A DNA stretch of 64,000 nt from JAMZMI01 sp039944535. GTDB lineage: Bacteria > Bacteroidota > Bacteroidia > Cytophagales > Cyclobacteriaceae. The stretch is from positions 248,001 through 312,000 of the forward strand of contig JBDUYP010000001.1 of the NCBI GenBank assembly GCA_039944535.1. Direction: 5' to 3'. The notes beneath the pieces were generated by a model. It did no database searches and was not told the DNA's origin. It saw only the letters and a program-made list of their open reading frames with translations. The translations under genes and the position numbers were made by a program. This document shows positions 33,282-41,759 of the stretch, piece by piece (position 1 is the first letter of the stretch; every line of letters starts with the position of its first letter).

Positions 33282-34304
33282 TTATTTCCAATCGTTTTTT
33301 AAATACTCCAATGCGTCTTCCAAAGCTTTTTTAGAAGGTTTAGGGTTAAAGTCTAGTTCTTCTCTGGATTTGCTGATGTCATAATCTTGCTTCAAATCAT
33401 AGAACATATCTAAGTAATGCCGCTGCAGTTGAGGTTCTTTTCCTGTAAGGTGGCTGCTAAACTCCATCAATCCAGCTACCGAATACAACAAACATTTGGG
33501 TACCTTTTTAGGCATTTTGAGTTTTAGTTCGGGGTACAACTGAGACGCTATTTTTACCGATTCTTGTAAGGAGGTGTGCTTCTCGTTGGCCAAAATATAT
33601 CTGTGGCCGTCTCTGCCTTTTTTCATGGCGCTATATGTTCCTAGCGCTACATCTTTTACATCTACCCAATTTAAGGTCACATTGGTATCTACAGGGATTT
33701 CCCCATTTAAAACCTGCAATACCAGGTTATTAGAATAACTCAATTTGTGCGCTTCAGCGCCAATCATGGCAGAGGGTAAAACCAGGACGGTTCTGATGCC
33801 ATATTTTGCCCCCAACTCCAGTGCCAACTTATCAGAGTCATTTTTGGAATTATAATACCAATTTCTCCGGTCTTTGTTGTAGCCATTGGCTACACTGGCA
33901 GGCAGTTTGGTGAAGTCCAGGCTGGCTACAGAACTTACATAGACAATATTCTTAACACCGCATTCTTTGGCGATATCGAATACATTTTGAGTCCCCTGCA
34001 TGTTATTGTCGTAGATTTCAGTTTTTGGGTTTTTAGCCCACATACTAAAATTGGCCGCTACAGCATATAAGTTGGTGACTCCATGAAATGCTTTTATAAG
34101 AGATTTTCTGTCGGTTATATCTGCCTGCACTACGTCACAGTCCAGCCCATTAAAAGGCTCTTTGTTGTTGAGGTCTCTGACAGTAGTCCTTACCTTTTGG
34201 CCGTTGGCAAGTAGTAGTCTAACTAAGTTGTTGCCCAGATGTCCGTTTCCGCCTGTTACCAATGAAATTTGCTCGCTCACAATTGCTAAATTTTGTTTGA
34301 GCAA
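33282..34304 (-). CDS. NAD-dependent epimerase/dehydratase (extended SDR)
   Basis: 340 residues. Rossmann motif TGGNGHLG near residue 17 binds NAD(P); the catalytic pair YYNSK gives Y150 and K154; SSVASLDF supplies the upstream serine. The substrate-binding half (PSAMIGAEAHKLSYSN) resembles dihydroflavonol-4-reductase-like and 3-beta-hydroxysteroid-like SDRs. The substrate cannot be named. A Crp/Fnr-type regulator gene lies 37 nt upstream on the same strand and probably forms an operon with it. Confidence 0.87.
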   Translation of the reverse strand: MLKQNLAIVSEQISLVTGGNGHLGNNLVRLLLANGQKVRTTVRDLNNKEPFNGLDCDVVQADITDRKSLIKAFHGVTNLYAVAANFSMWAKNPKTEIYDNNMQGTQNVFDIAKECGVKNIVYVSSVASLDFTKLPASVANGYNKDRRNWYYNSKNDSDKLALELGAKYGIRTVLVLPSAMIGAEAHKLSYSNNLVLQVLNGEIPVDTNVTLNWVDVKDVALGTYSAMKKGRDGHRYILANEKHTSLQESVKIASQLYPELKLKMPKKVPKCLLYSVAGLMEFSSHLTGKEPQLQRHYLDMFYDLKQDYDISKSREELDFNPKPSKKALEDALEYLKNDWK

Positions 34305-34341
34305 ATTTCAAGACCTCTGAAGCCAAAAGAAATAACAATTG

Positions 34342-34911
34342 TTAGAAAGAGACCTGTTTTCGAATACGGCTCAGGGATTGCGGTTCCATACCTAAAAAAG
34401 AAGCGATATTGTCAATGGACACATTCAACGCTAATTTTGGGTACTGATTTACAAATTTAAGGTAGCGTTCCTTGGCTGTTAAAACCTGAAAATCTTTAAC
34501 ACGCTCCAGTTTGCAACTTAAGTGTTGGTTAGTGACCTCTTTGACAAATTCGGCCCAGAATTTTGTTTCCTTTTGTAGAAAATCAAAATCAGGTTTTGAA
34601 ATTTTTATAAGACTACAATCTGTGATTGTTTCATAATAATCCAACGCAGGTGCCTCCGTCATAAAGCTGTCCAAAGAGGTAAAAAAGTCATTTTCTGCTA
34701 CCAGGTGCTGCACCACAATCTTTCCTCCCACATTTTGGTACCCTTTTACAATTCCGGAATCTAAGAAATAAATATACCGCTCTACCTGACCTGCTTGCAA
34801 GAGAGTCGTTTGAGCTGTGACTTCTTCAGAAACGCAATGATTTTGAATTAAATCAATTTCGTTTTGAGTTAAAGTAATTCTGGATTGTATGTAATCAATT
34901 AGGTTTTTCAT
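34342..34911 (-). CDS. Crp/Fnr-family regulator 1
   Basis: 189 residues: an N-terminal cyclic-nucleotide-binding beta roll (about 20-120, LLQAGQVERYIYFLDSGIVK) and a short C-terminal winged helix (LNVSIDNIASFLGMEPQSLSRIRK). The binding pocket lacks the canonical RxA arginine-serine pair as far as can be judged, as in most Bacteroidota members, so the effector is unknown. It precedes the SDR gene by 37 nt and likely regulates it. A second Crp/Fnr gene at 39458 lies in the same array beside a hydrolase gene. Confidence 0.87.
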   Translation of the reverse strand: MKNLIDYIQSRITLTQNEIDLIQNHCVSEEVTAQTTLLQAGQVERYIYFLDSGIVKGYQNVGGKIVVQHLVAENDFFTSLDSFMTEAPALDYYETITDCSLIKISKPDFDFLQKETKFWAEFVKEVTNQHLSCKLERVKDFQVLTAKERYLKFVNQYPKLALNVSIDNIASFLGMEPQSLSRIRKQVSF

Positions 34912-34983
34912 TGGTACGATCAGCTAAAATCCGTTGGCTGTCCATTTGTTTATTTGATTAAAAGTATCTGATTCAACTGTTCT

Positions 34984-35043
34984 TTGCAAGTAGCTCTGTT
35001 AGTGCGGCCGGCTAGGCTTATGGATGATAGTGCTTGTTGTGCG
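34984..35043. repeat. Stop-side cassette repeat, family F1 (copy 1)
   Basis: TTGCAAGTAGCTCTGTTAG, then GGCTTATGGATGATAGTGCT and TGTTGTGCG. The related copy at 51053-51100 lies past the stop of an unrelated gene. Here it follows the stop of the ion-channel gene. Confidence 0.6.
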
Positions 35044-35052
35044 TTCGTGTTG

Positions 35053-36450
35053 TTAATATTTATTTGTTGAAAGTCCTGCTACAAGAAACCCTGCGTTCAA
35101 AACACCATAAAAGGATTCAATTACGGCAATTATGCGCAAAAACCCCGTGGGACTATAATCACCATAACCAAGAGTTGAAAATGTGGTTGAACTGAAGTAT
35201 ATGCAATCCCAAATAGATAATTCTGTTGGCGTGCCGTTATTCAATACTACTAAATCTCTGTTATACCAATATATGATAGTAAATAGGACTATTGAAATTA
35301 TGGAGTTCACAATAATTCGCTGAGGTTTCCGACCATAACCCCAATAAATAGCACTTATAGACTTTACTTTTTTCCTAATTCCACTACTATTTTGTCTTAA
35401 AAATTCATGTTCTTTTAGGAAGTATTTTATTGCGTTCACGTCATCTCCCTGATCGGCATAAGTTTTCTTTAAAAGCTTGTAAGCATAAAGGTTTTTATCT
35501 TTGAGAGATTTGTCTTTATCGATGTTGACATCAAAAATGGTGCAGCTCTTCATAACTGGGTTAAAACTACCTCCCCAGATATTTATCATTCGCAATTGTG
35601 AGTTTTCAAAATCTCCTGAGACATCACAATCATAAAATCTCCATTGTTGAATTTTCGAATTGACTAGCCTCAGATTTTTCACTGAACAATGTTCAAAGTC
35701 CAACAGTGCCATATTTAAATAATTGGCAGTTATATTATCACATGCACAATATGAAAAGCTTAAATTTCCCTCCTCTCCAAAATGAATCTCACCAGATAGA
35801 TCAAGTCCACATACATTGACAAATTCCATTTTCTTTCCCCTAAGTAGGATGCCGAATGCATTTACTGGTGCTTCAATTCCGCCCAATTTAAGAAGTTCAA
35901 ACTCATTAGAGGAAGAGTAAACATTTGAGTGAATTCGAACTGATTCATATTTTGACTTTGGGCCAGTTCTGGATGTGATTTTTAATATCTCCTGACTTTT
36001 ACTCCTTTGTTTTAGCCAATCGGAATAGGAGTAAAATTCAAACTGTGTTTCAAATTCATAAGTTACATCATGGTCTTTATTCTTCTCATCCCGTTCCTCA
36101 TAACCGACTATAAATCTAGTTGTGCCATCGTAGGTGTATCTTATATAATAAAGCTTTTTCTTTTTGGATAGTTTTTTATGCTCTAAGAAAGGCGTTAGCT
36201 CTCCAGTTGCCAGAATGAGATCATCAGTTAATTTATTATCCTGCTTCCACTCTTGGAATAATAGTAGACATTTATCAAAATGCTTTAAGAGCTTTGGAAA
36301 GTCATTAAGTTTCCTCCATTCAATGAAATCATCTTCTGTTAGATTCCATAAATCTAGCGCATCCGGTTTTGGGTTGTTCTTTATTTTTTCAAAAAGCTCT
36401 CTGGATTTATCTTTTCTTTCTTTTAAAAAGTTTTCTCTATACTCATTCAT
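35053..36450 (-). CDS. Potassium-channel-like protein with large N-terminal domain
   Basis: 465 residues. The C-terminal 90 residues form a two-helix channel: helix IIVNSIISIVLFTIIYWY, pore loop FSSTTFSTLGYGDYSP with the TLGYGD potassium filter, and helix IIAVIESFYGVLNAGFLVAG. The first 370 residues are cytoplasmic and contain a beta-helix-like, pentapeptide-type stretch (about 205-300, CGLDLSGEIHFGEEGNLSFS and LLDFEHCSVKNLRLVNSKIQ). Such pentapeptide-channel fusions occur in bacteria, but the gating signal is unknown. An R1 repeat (36475) precedes the start and F1 follows the stop. Confidence 0.85.
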   Translation of the reverse strand: MNEYRENFLKERKDKSRELFEKIKNNPKPDALDLWNLTEDDFIEWRKLNDFPKLLKHFDKCLLLFQEWKQDNKLTDDLILATGELTPFLEHKKLSKKKKLYYIRYTYDGTTRFIVGYEERDEKNKDHDVTYEFETQFEFYSYSDWLKQRSKSQEILKITSRTGPKSKYESVRIHSNVYSSSNEFELLKLGGIEAPVNAFGILLRGKKMEFVNVCGLDLSGEIHFGEEGNLSFSYCACDNITANYLNMALLDFEHCSVKNLRLVNSKIQQWRFYDCDVSGDFENSQLRMINIWGGSFNPVMKSCTIFDVNIDKDKSLKDKNLYAYKLLKKTYADQGDDVNAIKYFLKEHEFLRQNSSGIRKKVKSISAIYWGYGRKPQRIIVNSIISIVLFTIIYWYNRDLVVLNNGTPTELSIWDCIYFSSTTFSTLGYGDYSPTGFLRIIAVIESFYGVLNAGFLVAGLSTNKY

Positions 36451-36474
36451 ATTTTCCTGGCATCACATGACGCA

Positions 36475-36545
36475 CAACAATTGGCTAACGCGCACTCGGC
36501 GCATTTCTCCTCTCAATATACCATTAAAACGGTAATTGCAAAAAG
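36475..36545. repeat. Start-side cassette repeat R1 (36.5 kb)
   Basis: CAACAATTGGCTAACGCGC, CTCGGCGCATTTCTCCTCTC, AATATACCATTAAAACGGTA and ATTGCAAAAA. It continues without a break into a truncated DUF4260 gene, exactly as the copy at 41760 continues into the intact gene. Confidence 0.75.
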
Positions 36546-36571
36546 CATCAGCACTAGTCCATTGGTTCGGC

Positions 36572-36655
36572 TCAGCCTCCAATCTGACCTAGATGCGTAT
36601 GTTTAAAATCATCGACGTGTTTCAGTCTATAACCGAATATCCTATCCAAACTGGA
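36572..36655 (-). pseudogene. 3' fragment of a DUF4260 gene
   Basis: The last 27 codons and stop of a DUF4260 gene (FGYRLKHVDDFKHTHLGQIG), nearly identical to the end of the intact gene at 41858-42208. The match extends from the R1 repeat (36475) through 36655 and then stops abruptly inside the codons, leaving no 5' part. It is a recombination scar left by deletion or duplication in the array, not a functional gene. Confidence 0.85.
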
Positions 36656-36694
36656 CCAAATAGTTGGTAGCATCAAGTACGCCTAAAAACCCAA

Positions 36695-38128
36695 TTACCG
36701 CTCCACTAGCAGGTATTCTGCATACCTCAAGGCTGTTGCCATTAGATTGCTTCTGTTCTTTGCCTTTTCTTTAAACAGGCTTAACTGCTCATGATTGATT
36801 TTTTGGCCTTTTACAAAAACCATTTTGGGATTCTGGAGCGTTTTCAATCCATCAAGAGGATTTTCATCCAATATCAGGAAATTCGCCATTTTACCTTCTT
36901 CGATACTTCCTAAGCCATTCAAAAATCCATGTGTTTTTGAAGGGTTGATTGTAGCGGTTTTCAGCGCTTCATAGTTGCTCATCCCTGCTTGCGTATAGAA
37001 CTCCAATTCCTGATGTATCGAGAATCCGGGCAAAGTTATTCCTATGCCTGCATCTGTTCCACAGACAATATTTACTCCACGATCGAACAGTTTCTTTACG
37101 ATCAATAAATGAAAATCATGTTGATCCTTGATGCGTTTGGTAACAGTAGTGTCTCGGTTTTTCGTACCATTCCATCTGTCAAATTGAGCTTGACTGTCTG
37201 TCATGCGTATGAGGGGGTTCATATAGTCCAATTGCTCAGAAGAGAGGATGGTATCATTCTGGAGCATGTTGTAGATGTTATAATAAACAATGAGTGTAGG
37301 GCTTAGCGTTGCATGGGAATTGGCAACATAGCCGTCAATTATTTCATTAAGTGCAGCTGTATCCAATTGATAATTTAAAGGTTGCTGCACAAACTCCTCC
37401 GCATGCTCGATGGTGATGATCTGAGGATTGAAATGATAATCATAAGGAACTTCAGGAGTAGGGTGGGCCACAATATCCATTTTGGAAATAGCAGCTTGCT
37501 GTAGAATTGCTTCGAAAAGTTCCTCTGTAAGTCCGTAGTAGCTCTTGATGAAATCATAACCACGCTCTTTGTACGAGATGATTTTTTCTTTTGCCTCATT
37601 AGGGTCTGTAAGGTTGATATTATCGTCCCCAATGAATTGTGGGCCTGTTAGCTTAGGGCTTGAAGTAAAGAACAACGGAGCGGTTAATTCATTTTCCATC
37701 ACTTCTTTCTTGATTCGCAAGTGCATGGGGTGCCCCCAAAGATTGCGGACTGCTGTAACCCCATTTGCCAAATACAAACCGAGTTCATATTTGTCCCAAA
37801 CGTGCACGTGCATGTCTGTCAAACCAGGTGAAAGAAAGCCACCGCTACCATCTATCTCAGTCAGGTTTTCAAGATTCGAAGTATCTCCAATACTAGTTAT
37901 CAACCCGTTTGTGATGGTGACACTTGAATTTGTCAATACCGTATCAGATGTCATAGGAACAATGTTGACATTCCTGATGATATAGCTATTTAAACCAGCC
38001 TCGGGCTGATTCCTGACCTTCAAAAAGGATGTTTGATAAGCATCCAAAATGAGTACGCCAATTAAGGCGATTAGCATTAGGGTGATCAGGCCCCCAAGCC
38101 CCAGAAGTCCTCTCTTTAAAATTTTCAA
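36695..38128 (-). CDS. Membrane-anchored amidohydrolase
   Basis: 477 residues. An N-terminal helix (GLGGLITLMLIALIGVLIL) anchors the protein. The amidohydrolase barrel shows the HxH metal motif in LTDMHVHVW (H107, H109), the later histidines in DIVAHPTPE and ITIEHAEEF, and the catalytic aspartate in VCGTDAGIG; the end (GSIEEGKMANFLILDENPLD) is the usual composite domain of imidazolonepropionase-like proteins. It hydrolyses a cyclic amide or similar substrate, unidentified. A fragment like its last codons lies at 48787-48816. Confidence 0.88.
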   Translation of the reverse strand: MKILKRGLLGLGGLITLMLIALIGVLILDAYQTSFLKVRNQPEAGLNSYIIRNVNIVPMTSDTVLTNSSVTITNGLITSIGDTSNLENLTEIDGSGGFLSPGLTDMHVHVWDKYELGLYLANGVTAVRNLWGHPMHLRIKKEVMENELTAPLFFTSSPKLTGPQFIGDDNINLTDPNEAKEKIISYKERGYDFIKSYYGLTEELFEAILQQAAISKMDIVAHPTPEVPYDYHFNPQIITIEHAEEFVQQPLNYQLDTAALNEIIDGYVANSHATLSPTLIVYYNIYNMLQNDTILSSEQLDYMNPLIRMTDSQAQFDRWNGTKNRDTTVTKRIKDQHDFHLLIVKKLFDRGVNIVCGTDAGIGITLPGFSIHQELEFYTQAGMSNYEALKTATINPSKTHGFLNGLGSIEEGKMANFLILDENPLDGLKTLQNPKMVFVKGQKINHEQLSLFKEKAKNRSNLMATALRYAEYLLVER

Positions 38129-38177
38129 TGTTAGGTTTTTTAGTGTTTGTGTTTTTGGTTAACAATACCGTCTGAAT

Positions 38178-38345
38178 CTATGCCTTTTCTATTAGAATTG
38201 TTTCGAAATGATTGTCCGGAATATTTAAATAGACAGCATTTATTGGTTGTGGGGTTTCATTATCACTCGCACATGATAGCATGATAAAGAATGTCAAAAC
38301 AATGACTAGATAGGTGGTTTTAATTCTGTAGCACTGTAATTTCAT
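38178..38345 (-). CDS. Small lipoprotein (55 residues)
   Basis: ATG at 38343-38345, stop TAG at 38178-38180. It has a complete lipoprotein signal: basic start MKLQCYRIK, hydrophobic LVIVLTFFIM, lipobox MLSC with the cysteine at residue 25, and a mature part of only 30 residues (ASDNETPQPINAVYLNIP). No family recognised. It lies between the amidohydrolase and the alpha/beta hydrolase in the same orientation and fills most of a gap of about 300 nt. It may be a real micro-lipoprotein or the 5' remnant of a longer lipoprotein gene. Confidence 0.55.
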   Translation of the reverse strand: MKLQCYRIKTTYLVIVLTFFIMLSCASDNETPQPINAVYLNIPDNHFETILIEKA

Positions 38346-38432
38346 TTTCCTTTTTTGAAGTGATTTTAGACGATTCTAAAGATTGAATTGTTTCAGCCGA
38401 TTTGATATTTCCTTCCATTTTCTAGTTGTTTT

Positions 38433-39377
38433 TTACTGAGAAACATTTCCTGCTACACTTGTTTCCAGAGAATAGAAGTCACCAAGAATTTGGCCGAATC
38501 TGAGCGGATTATGAATCCACGGAATATGACCGGAATCTTCTATTACTTGAAAATCGCCACTTGGGTAGCGATTTTTCACCTCCGTTTTGCTGTCACCATA
38601 AACGTCACCAATGCCATAAGTGACCAGGATAGGAAATGGAGGTTCGATCATATTAGAAAGGGGCTTATAAGCCACGATGTTCTTTCTTGTGGAATTAACG
38701 GGTTTTGCTTTGATAGCTTTTAACGGCTCCTTGTTTACCGAAATTTCAGAATAGCCCTTGTGGTAATTTTTCAGCACGAGGTAAAAGACTTTATGATAGG
38801 CTGTGTCAGATCCAAGCATTCCCAGTAGCGAGTTCCACCCCATCTTCATCCATTCACTGCCAGAGGCCATCGCTTTGTTGTAACTCATGACCTCCTTTTC
38901 TACAGTCTTCCAGACCTTGCCAGTGCCTGAACCAGGACTGCACAAAAACATGCTTTTTAATTTCTCAGGTCTTTCTTCTGCATATATCTGAGCATATAGA
39001 CCTCCCCATGAATGACCAAACAAATGGAAAGAGTCAAGGTTAAAGTGATTGGCAATAGCATCTATGTCAGTTATATAATCCTGGATCAAATAATCGGAAT
39101 TCGGGTTGAGAGAATGACCTGTTCCCCTTTGTTCAAAGGTTATTACTTGAAACTTTGAATTTAATTCCAGAGCTATCTCGCTCATCGGGTCTGGTACACC
39201 GGGTCCGCCATGCAGTAGAATAATAGTTTCTGAATGTGGTTTCGGATAAACGGTGGTATTTAGGATGACCTCTCCATTTGCTATTTTAAAATTCTCCATT
39301 TGCTGTGCAACTAAGTTCTCTGATGGAAGCATGATAAGTATTGTTAGGCTCGTGATAAATTGTTTGATCGTTTTCAT
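38433..39377 (-). CDS. Exported alpha/beta hydrolase (proline-iminopeptidase-like)
   Basis: 314 residues. Signal peptide (FITSLTILIMLPSENLVAQ). Motifs: oxyanion region LHGGPGVPDP, nucleophile elbow GHSWGG with S123, a later aspartate in YGIGDVYG and the catalytic histidine in EDSGHIPWIHNP. These fit the S33 family (prolyl aminopeptidase-like), active in the periplasm. It lies downstream of a Crp/Fnr regulator gene (80 nt gap, same strand), which may control it. Substrate not known. Confidence 0.87.
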   Translation of the reverse strand: MKTIKQFITSLTILIMLPSENLVAQQMENFKIANGEVILNTTVYPKPHSETIILLHGGPGVPDPMSEIALELNSKFQVITFEQRGTGHSLNPNSDYLIQDYITDIDAIANHFNLDSFHLFGHSWGGLYAQIYAEERPEKLKSMFLCSPGSGTGKVWKTVEKEVMSYNKAMASGSEWMKMGWNSLLGMLGSDTAYHKVFYLVLKNYHKGYSEISVNKEPLKAIKAKPVNSTRKNIVAYKPLSNMIEPPFPILVTYGIGDVYGDSKTEVKNRYPSGDFQVIEDSGHIPWIHNPLRFGQILGDFYSLETSVAGNVSQ

Positions 39378-39457
39378 GATTTAGACTTTTTGAAATTCAT
39401 ACCTCAAAAGTCATTTTCCTAACTATCAAAAACATTAACAAATGATAAAAAGAGAGA

Positions 39458-40024
39458 TCAGTCCCTAATTTCGGATCTAAGCCTGCTCAAGGAAATGTTT
39501 GTAATTCCAAGATAGGAAGCTATGAAAGGATGTGGAACCATATTTTCCAAATTACGATACTCCTTCCTGAATATTTTTAATCGCTCACTGGCCGTCAGGG
39601 ATGCAAGCCCAATTTCTTTAGATACCTTTCTAAGTAATTCATTTTGGAGAACTGTAAAAGCAAAGTTTCGAACCTCCTTGTTCTCAGATCTAAGCGTTTC
39701 AAACTCTTGTGAGTCTAATACAGCTAGTTTACTCTCAGTGAGGGCCTGGAAAGACAGTTGAGAGCGTCCGCTCCTATTACGAGCAACATGTGGGGCTATC
39801 ACAGAATTAGCGCAATAAAAAGCAATTGTCACTTCCTCTCCCTGAGGGTTAAGAACGAAACTTCTAATCACACCTTCAAGTACAAAGTACTCTTCTTTAT
39901 TGTGAGCTCCTTTTGCAATGAAATGGTCATTTTTTTGAAAATGCTTGATTCGCGCTAAGTGCTCGATGGCCTTTATGGCACTTTCGGGTATTGGATAAAT
40001 CTCATTTATTAAATCTGAGAGCAT
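39458..40024 (-). CDS. Crp/Fnr-family regulator 2
   Basis: 188 residues. Cyclic-nucleotide-binding beta roll (about 20-110: DHFIAKGAHNKEEYFVLEGV, LNPQGEEVTIAFY) and a winged helix at the C-terminus (VPHPFIASYLGITNISLSRL). Only distantly similar to regulator 1 at 34342. The effector is unknown. It precedes the S33 hydrolase gene on the same strand, mirroring the SDR/Crp pair earlier in the array. The leader upstream holds the long inverted repeat described at 40071-40227. Confidence 0.87.
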   Translation of the reverse strand: MLSDLINEIYPIPESAIKAIEHLARIKHFQKNDHFIAKGAHNKEEYFVLEGVIRSFVLNPQGEEVTIAFYCANSVIAPHVARNRSGRSQLSFQALTESKLAVLDSQEFETLRSENKEVRNFAFTVLQNELLRKVSKEIGLASLTASERLKIFRKEYRNLENMVPHPFIASYLGITNISLSRLRSEIRD

Positions 40025-40070
40025 TTCAGCTGATGGTTACTTTAGGTTAAGGATTAAAAAGGCAATTGAT

Positions 40071-40227
40071 GCTAGCGCTTGTGCCTGTTGCACAACCCAA
40101 TATATCACCTTTTTGAGTATACTGATTTTAGAAAATGCGGCTCAGATCGCTTAAGTCATGCTGTGAAATTGTGAATAGGGCCAATTCTTCACAAAGTTAG
40201 AGTTGTGCAACAGCTACGTTTGTTAGC
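40071..40227. repeat. Long inverted repeat with 12-bp perfect core, attC-like
   Basis: CTGTTGCACAAC (40085-40096) and GTTGTGCAACAG (40202-40213) are perfect complements. Pairing continues imperfectly outwards to GCTAGC (40071) and GTTAGC (40222-40227). On the minus strand the element begins GCTAACAAACG just past the stop of the lipoprotein gene and ends GCTAGC before the Crp/Fnr gene's start. It can fold into one long stem, as expected of an attC site. Confidence 0.65.
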
Positions 40228-40235
40228 AAACGTGT

Positions 40236-40802
40236 TCATTTATTGGTTGATATATAAAGCCTTATCTTCTCGTGAATATTATTCTTCACCCATTCGTTGT
40301 ATAATTTCTCTTCCTTATCTCTGTCATATTTTTCACTCTTGTATCCGCTCTTCTCTCTCCATTCATGCCATGGAGATCCAATATTAAATGTATCTTTTTC
40401 ATATACTAAATCATATAGGCCATAATAATAACCGCCTCTAGAAAACACAATGTGACGTTGATTGATAAGCTCTATTTTAGGGTCATCTGTGTGAAATCCT
40501 GCTTCCGCATAATTTTCCAATATTTCTCGTTCCCTAAACCAATCTATTTGTTCATGATTCACGTCATAATTTATTCCTTCACTTGGTGTCCATTTAAGGT
40601 ATACATCTTTAGGGCTAATGTTTTTTTCTAGTCGAACAACGGTATATCCAGGATCACCAATACCAACTCCATCAAGATATAGTGCATAGTTGAAATCTCC
40701 TGTGTCAATTTCTAATTTGCTGTGGTAATCAACATAGTTAGTTTCACAACCCAATAGAATTATGGAAATAAGGAAAAGTATAATGTGGAGCCTTGCCTTC
40801 AT
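40236..40802 (-). CDS. Lipoprotein of unknown function
   Basis: 188 residues from the ATG at 40802; the frame is open to 40880, but only the ATG at 40802 starts a lipoprotein signal (ARLHIILFLISIILLGC). The mature chain contains WTPSEGINYDVNHEQID and RGGYYYGLYDLVYEKD and a charged C-terminus. No family recognised. GTTAGCAAACATA lies immediately before its start and GCTAACAAACG just after its stop: a textbook single-gene cassette layout. Confidence 0.75.
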   Translation of the reverse strand: MKARLHIILFLISIILLGCETNYVDYHSKLEIDTGDFNYALYLDGVGIGDPGYTVVRLEKNISPKDVYLKWTPSEGINYDVNHEQIDWFREREILENYAEAGFHTDDPKIELINQRHIVFSRGGYYYGLYDLVYEKDTFNIGSPWHEWREKSGYKSEKYDRDKEEKLYNEWVKNNIHEKIRLYISTNK

Positions 40803-40962
40803 TATGTTTGCTAACGTCTTGATAAAAAACGTAGGGAGTGAATAGCACCTTGCTTTCCCTGACCTACTAGCCAAGACCAATTTCTAAATTTATATTTTCC
40901 TTGGTGGACTTGCCAGAATCCGATGAATTTTCGGATAGCAGATAAACCCTATGTTTATTTAT

Positions 40963-41745
40963 CTATTGTTGTGAGGAGTTTTCAATTCGTACAAATGGGA
41001 TTGCTCTACATTCTTTCAAGTTATTGATTAGTTCGTCTGCATATCCATGAGCATATTTATCCTTATCAGCAGTAGAAATCTTAAAGTAATTGTCATACCT
41101 GAGTTCCCACTCTTCGTAATCCTCTTCTTCCGTCCCAGGTCGTTCAACTTCTTCTAAATAATGAACATAATGACCAAATTCATGAGGGAGTGTACGGTAA
41201 AGTTGAGTGTTTCTGACGTTATCGAGTTTGTATTCTGCTGTATAATATCTTTTGTCAGCTGTAATTTCGTGCCCGTCTGACCTTAGTCTCTCTAATTCTT
41301 TTTGATGTTCAGGCTGAAGGCTTTTTGACCACTTGAATTTACGTTCATAGTCGACCGCTTCGAGAATAATTGCTGCTCTATTATTGCCTTCGAATTCGTA
41401 TGAATAAATTAGTCTGCCCCAAACAGAAGATAGAGTTTCTTCCTTCCTTTTTGGCTGCCTTAGAATTATTAAGTTCAAATCATCATAATCTGAAGGAGGA
41501 ATATGCCTAATAATCTCGGAGATGTCTTCTATAGTACAGGCATGTTCAGAAGTTGTTCTTGTTTCTTCTATCACAAATTCAAACACGTTCCCATTAATGG
41601 TTCTGTTGAATTTCTCATAATTCTCTAATCGTTCATAGAAAGTCTTAGAAATTGCTACAGGGTAAGGGATAGTGAGTTCATTATTCTGACCATGACCCTG
41701 TTTTTCTGTTCCAATGTTTCTATTTCTACGAGTCGGATTCTTCAT
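40963..41745 (-). CDS. Predicted zinc metallopeptidase-like protein
   Basis: 260 residues, no signal peptide. LPHEFGHYVHYLEE carries the HExxH zinc motif (H188, E189, H192) of zincins. A third ligand could be a downstream glutamate or the histidine of KYAHGYADEL. The N-terminal 180 residues are not recognised (LILRQPKRKEETLSSVWGRL). A cytoplasmic protease on this pattern fits a toxin or domestication of host proteins, but activity is unproven. R1 lies 15 nt before its start, so it looks like a single-gene cassette. Confidence 0.7.
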   Translation of the reverse strand: MKNPTRRNRNIGTEKQGHGQNNELTIPYPVAISKTFYERLENYEKFNRTINGNVFEFVIEETRTTSEHACTIEDISEIIRHIPPSDYDDLNLIILRQPKRKEETLSSVWGRLIYSYEFEGNNRAAIILEAVDYERKFKWSKSLQPEHQKELERLRSDGHEITADKRYYTAEYKLDNVRNTQLYRTLPHEFGHYVHYLEEVERPGTEEEDYEEWELRYDNYFKISTADKDKYAHGYADELINNLKECRAIPFVRIENSSQQ

Positions 41746-41759
41746 GCAGTCTATTCCTC

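Noticed and set aside
33097..33291. 64-codon minus-strand frame between the epimerase and the R1 repeat
   Set aside because: It lies entirely in repeat sequence shared with 29364-29560, where the frame is not conserved.
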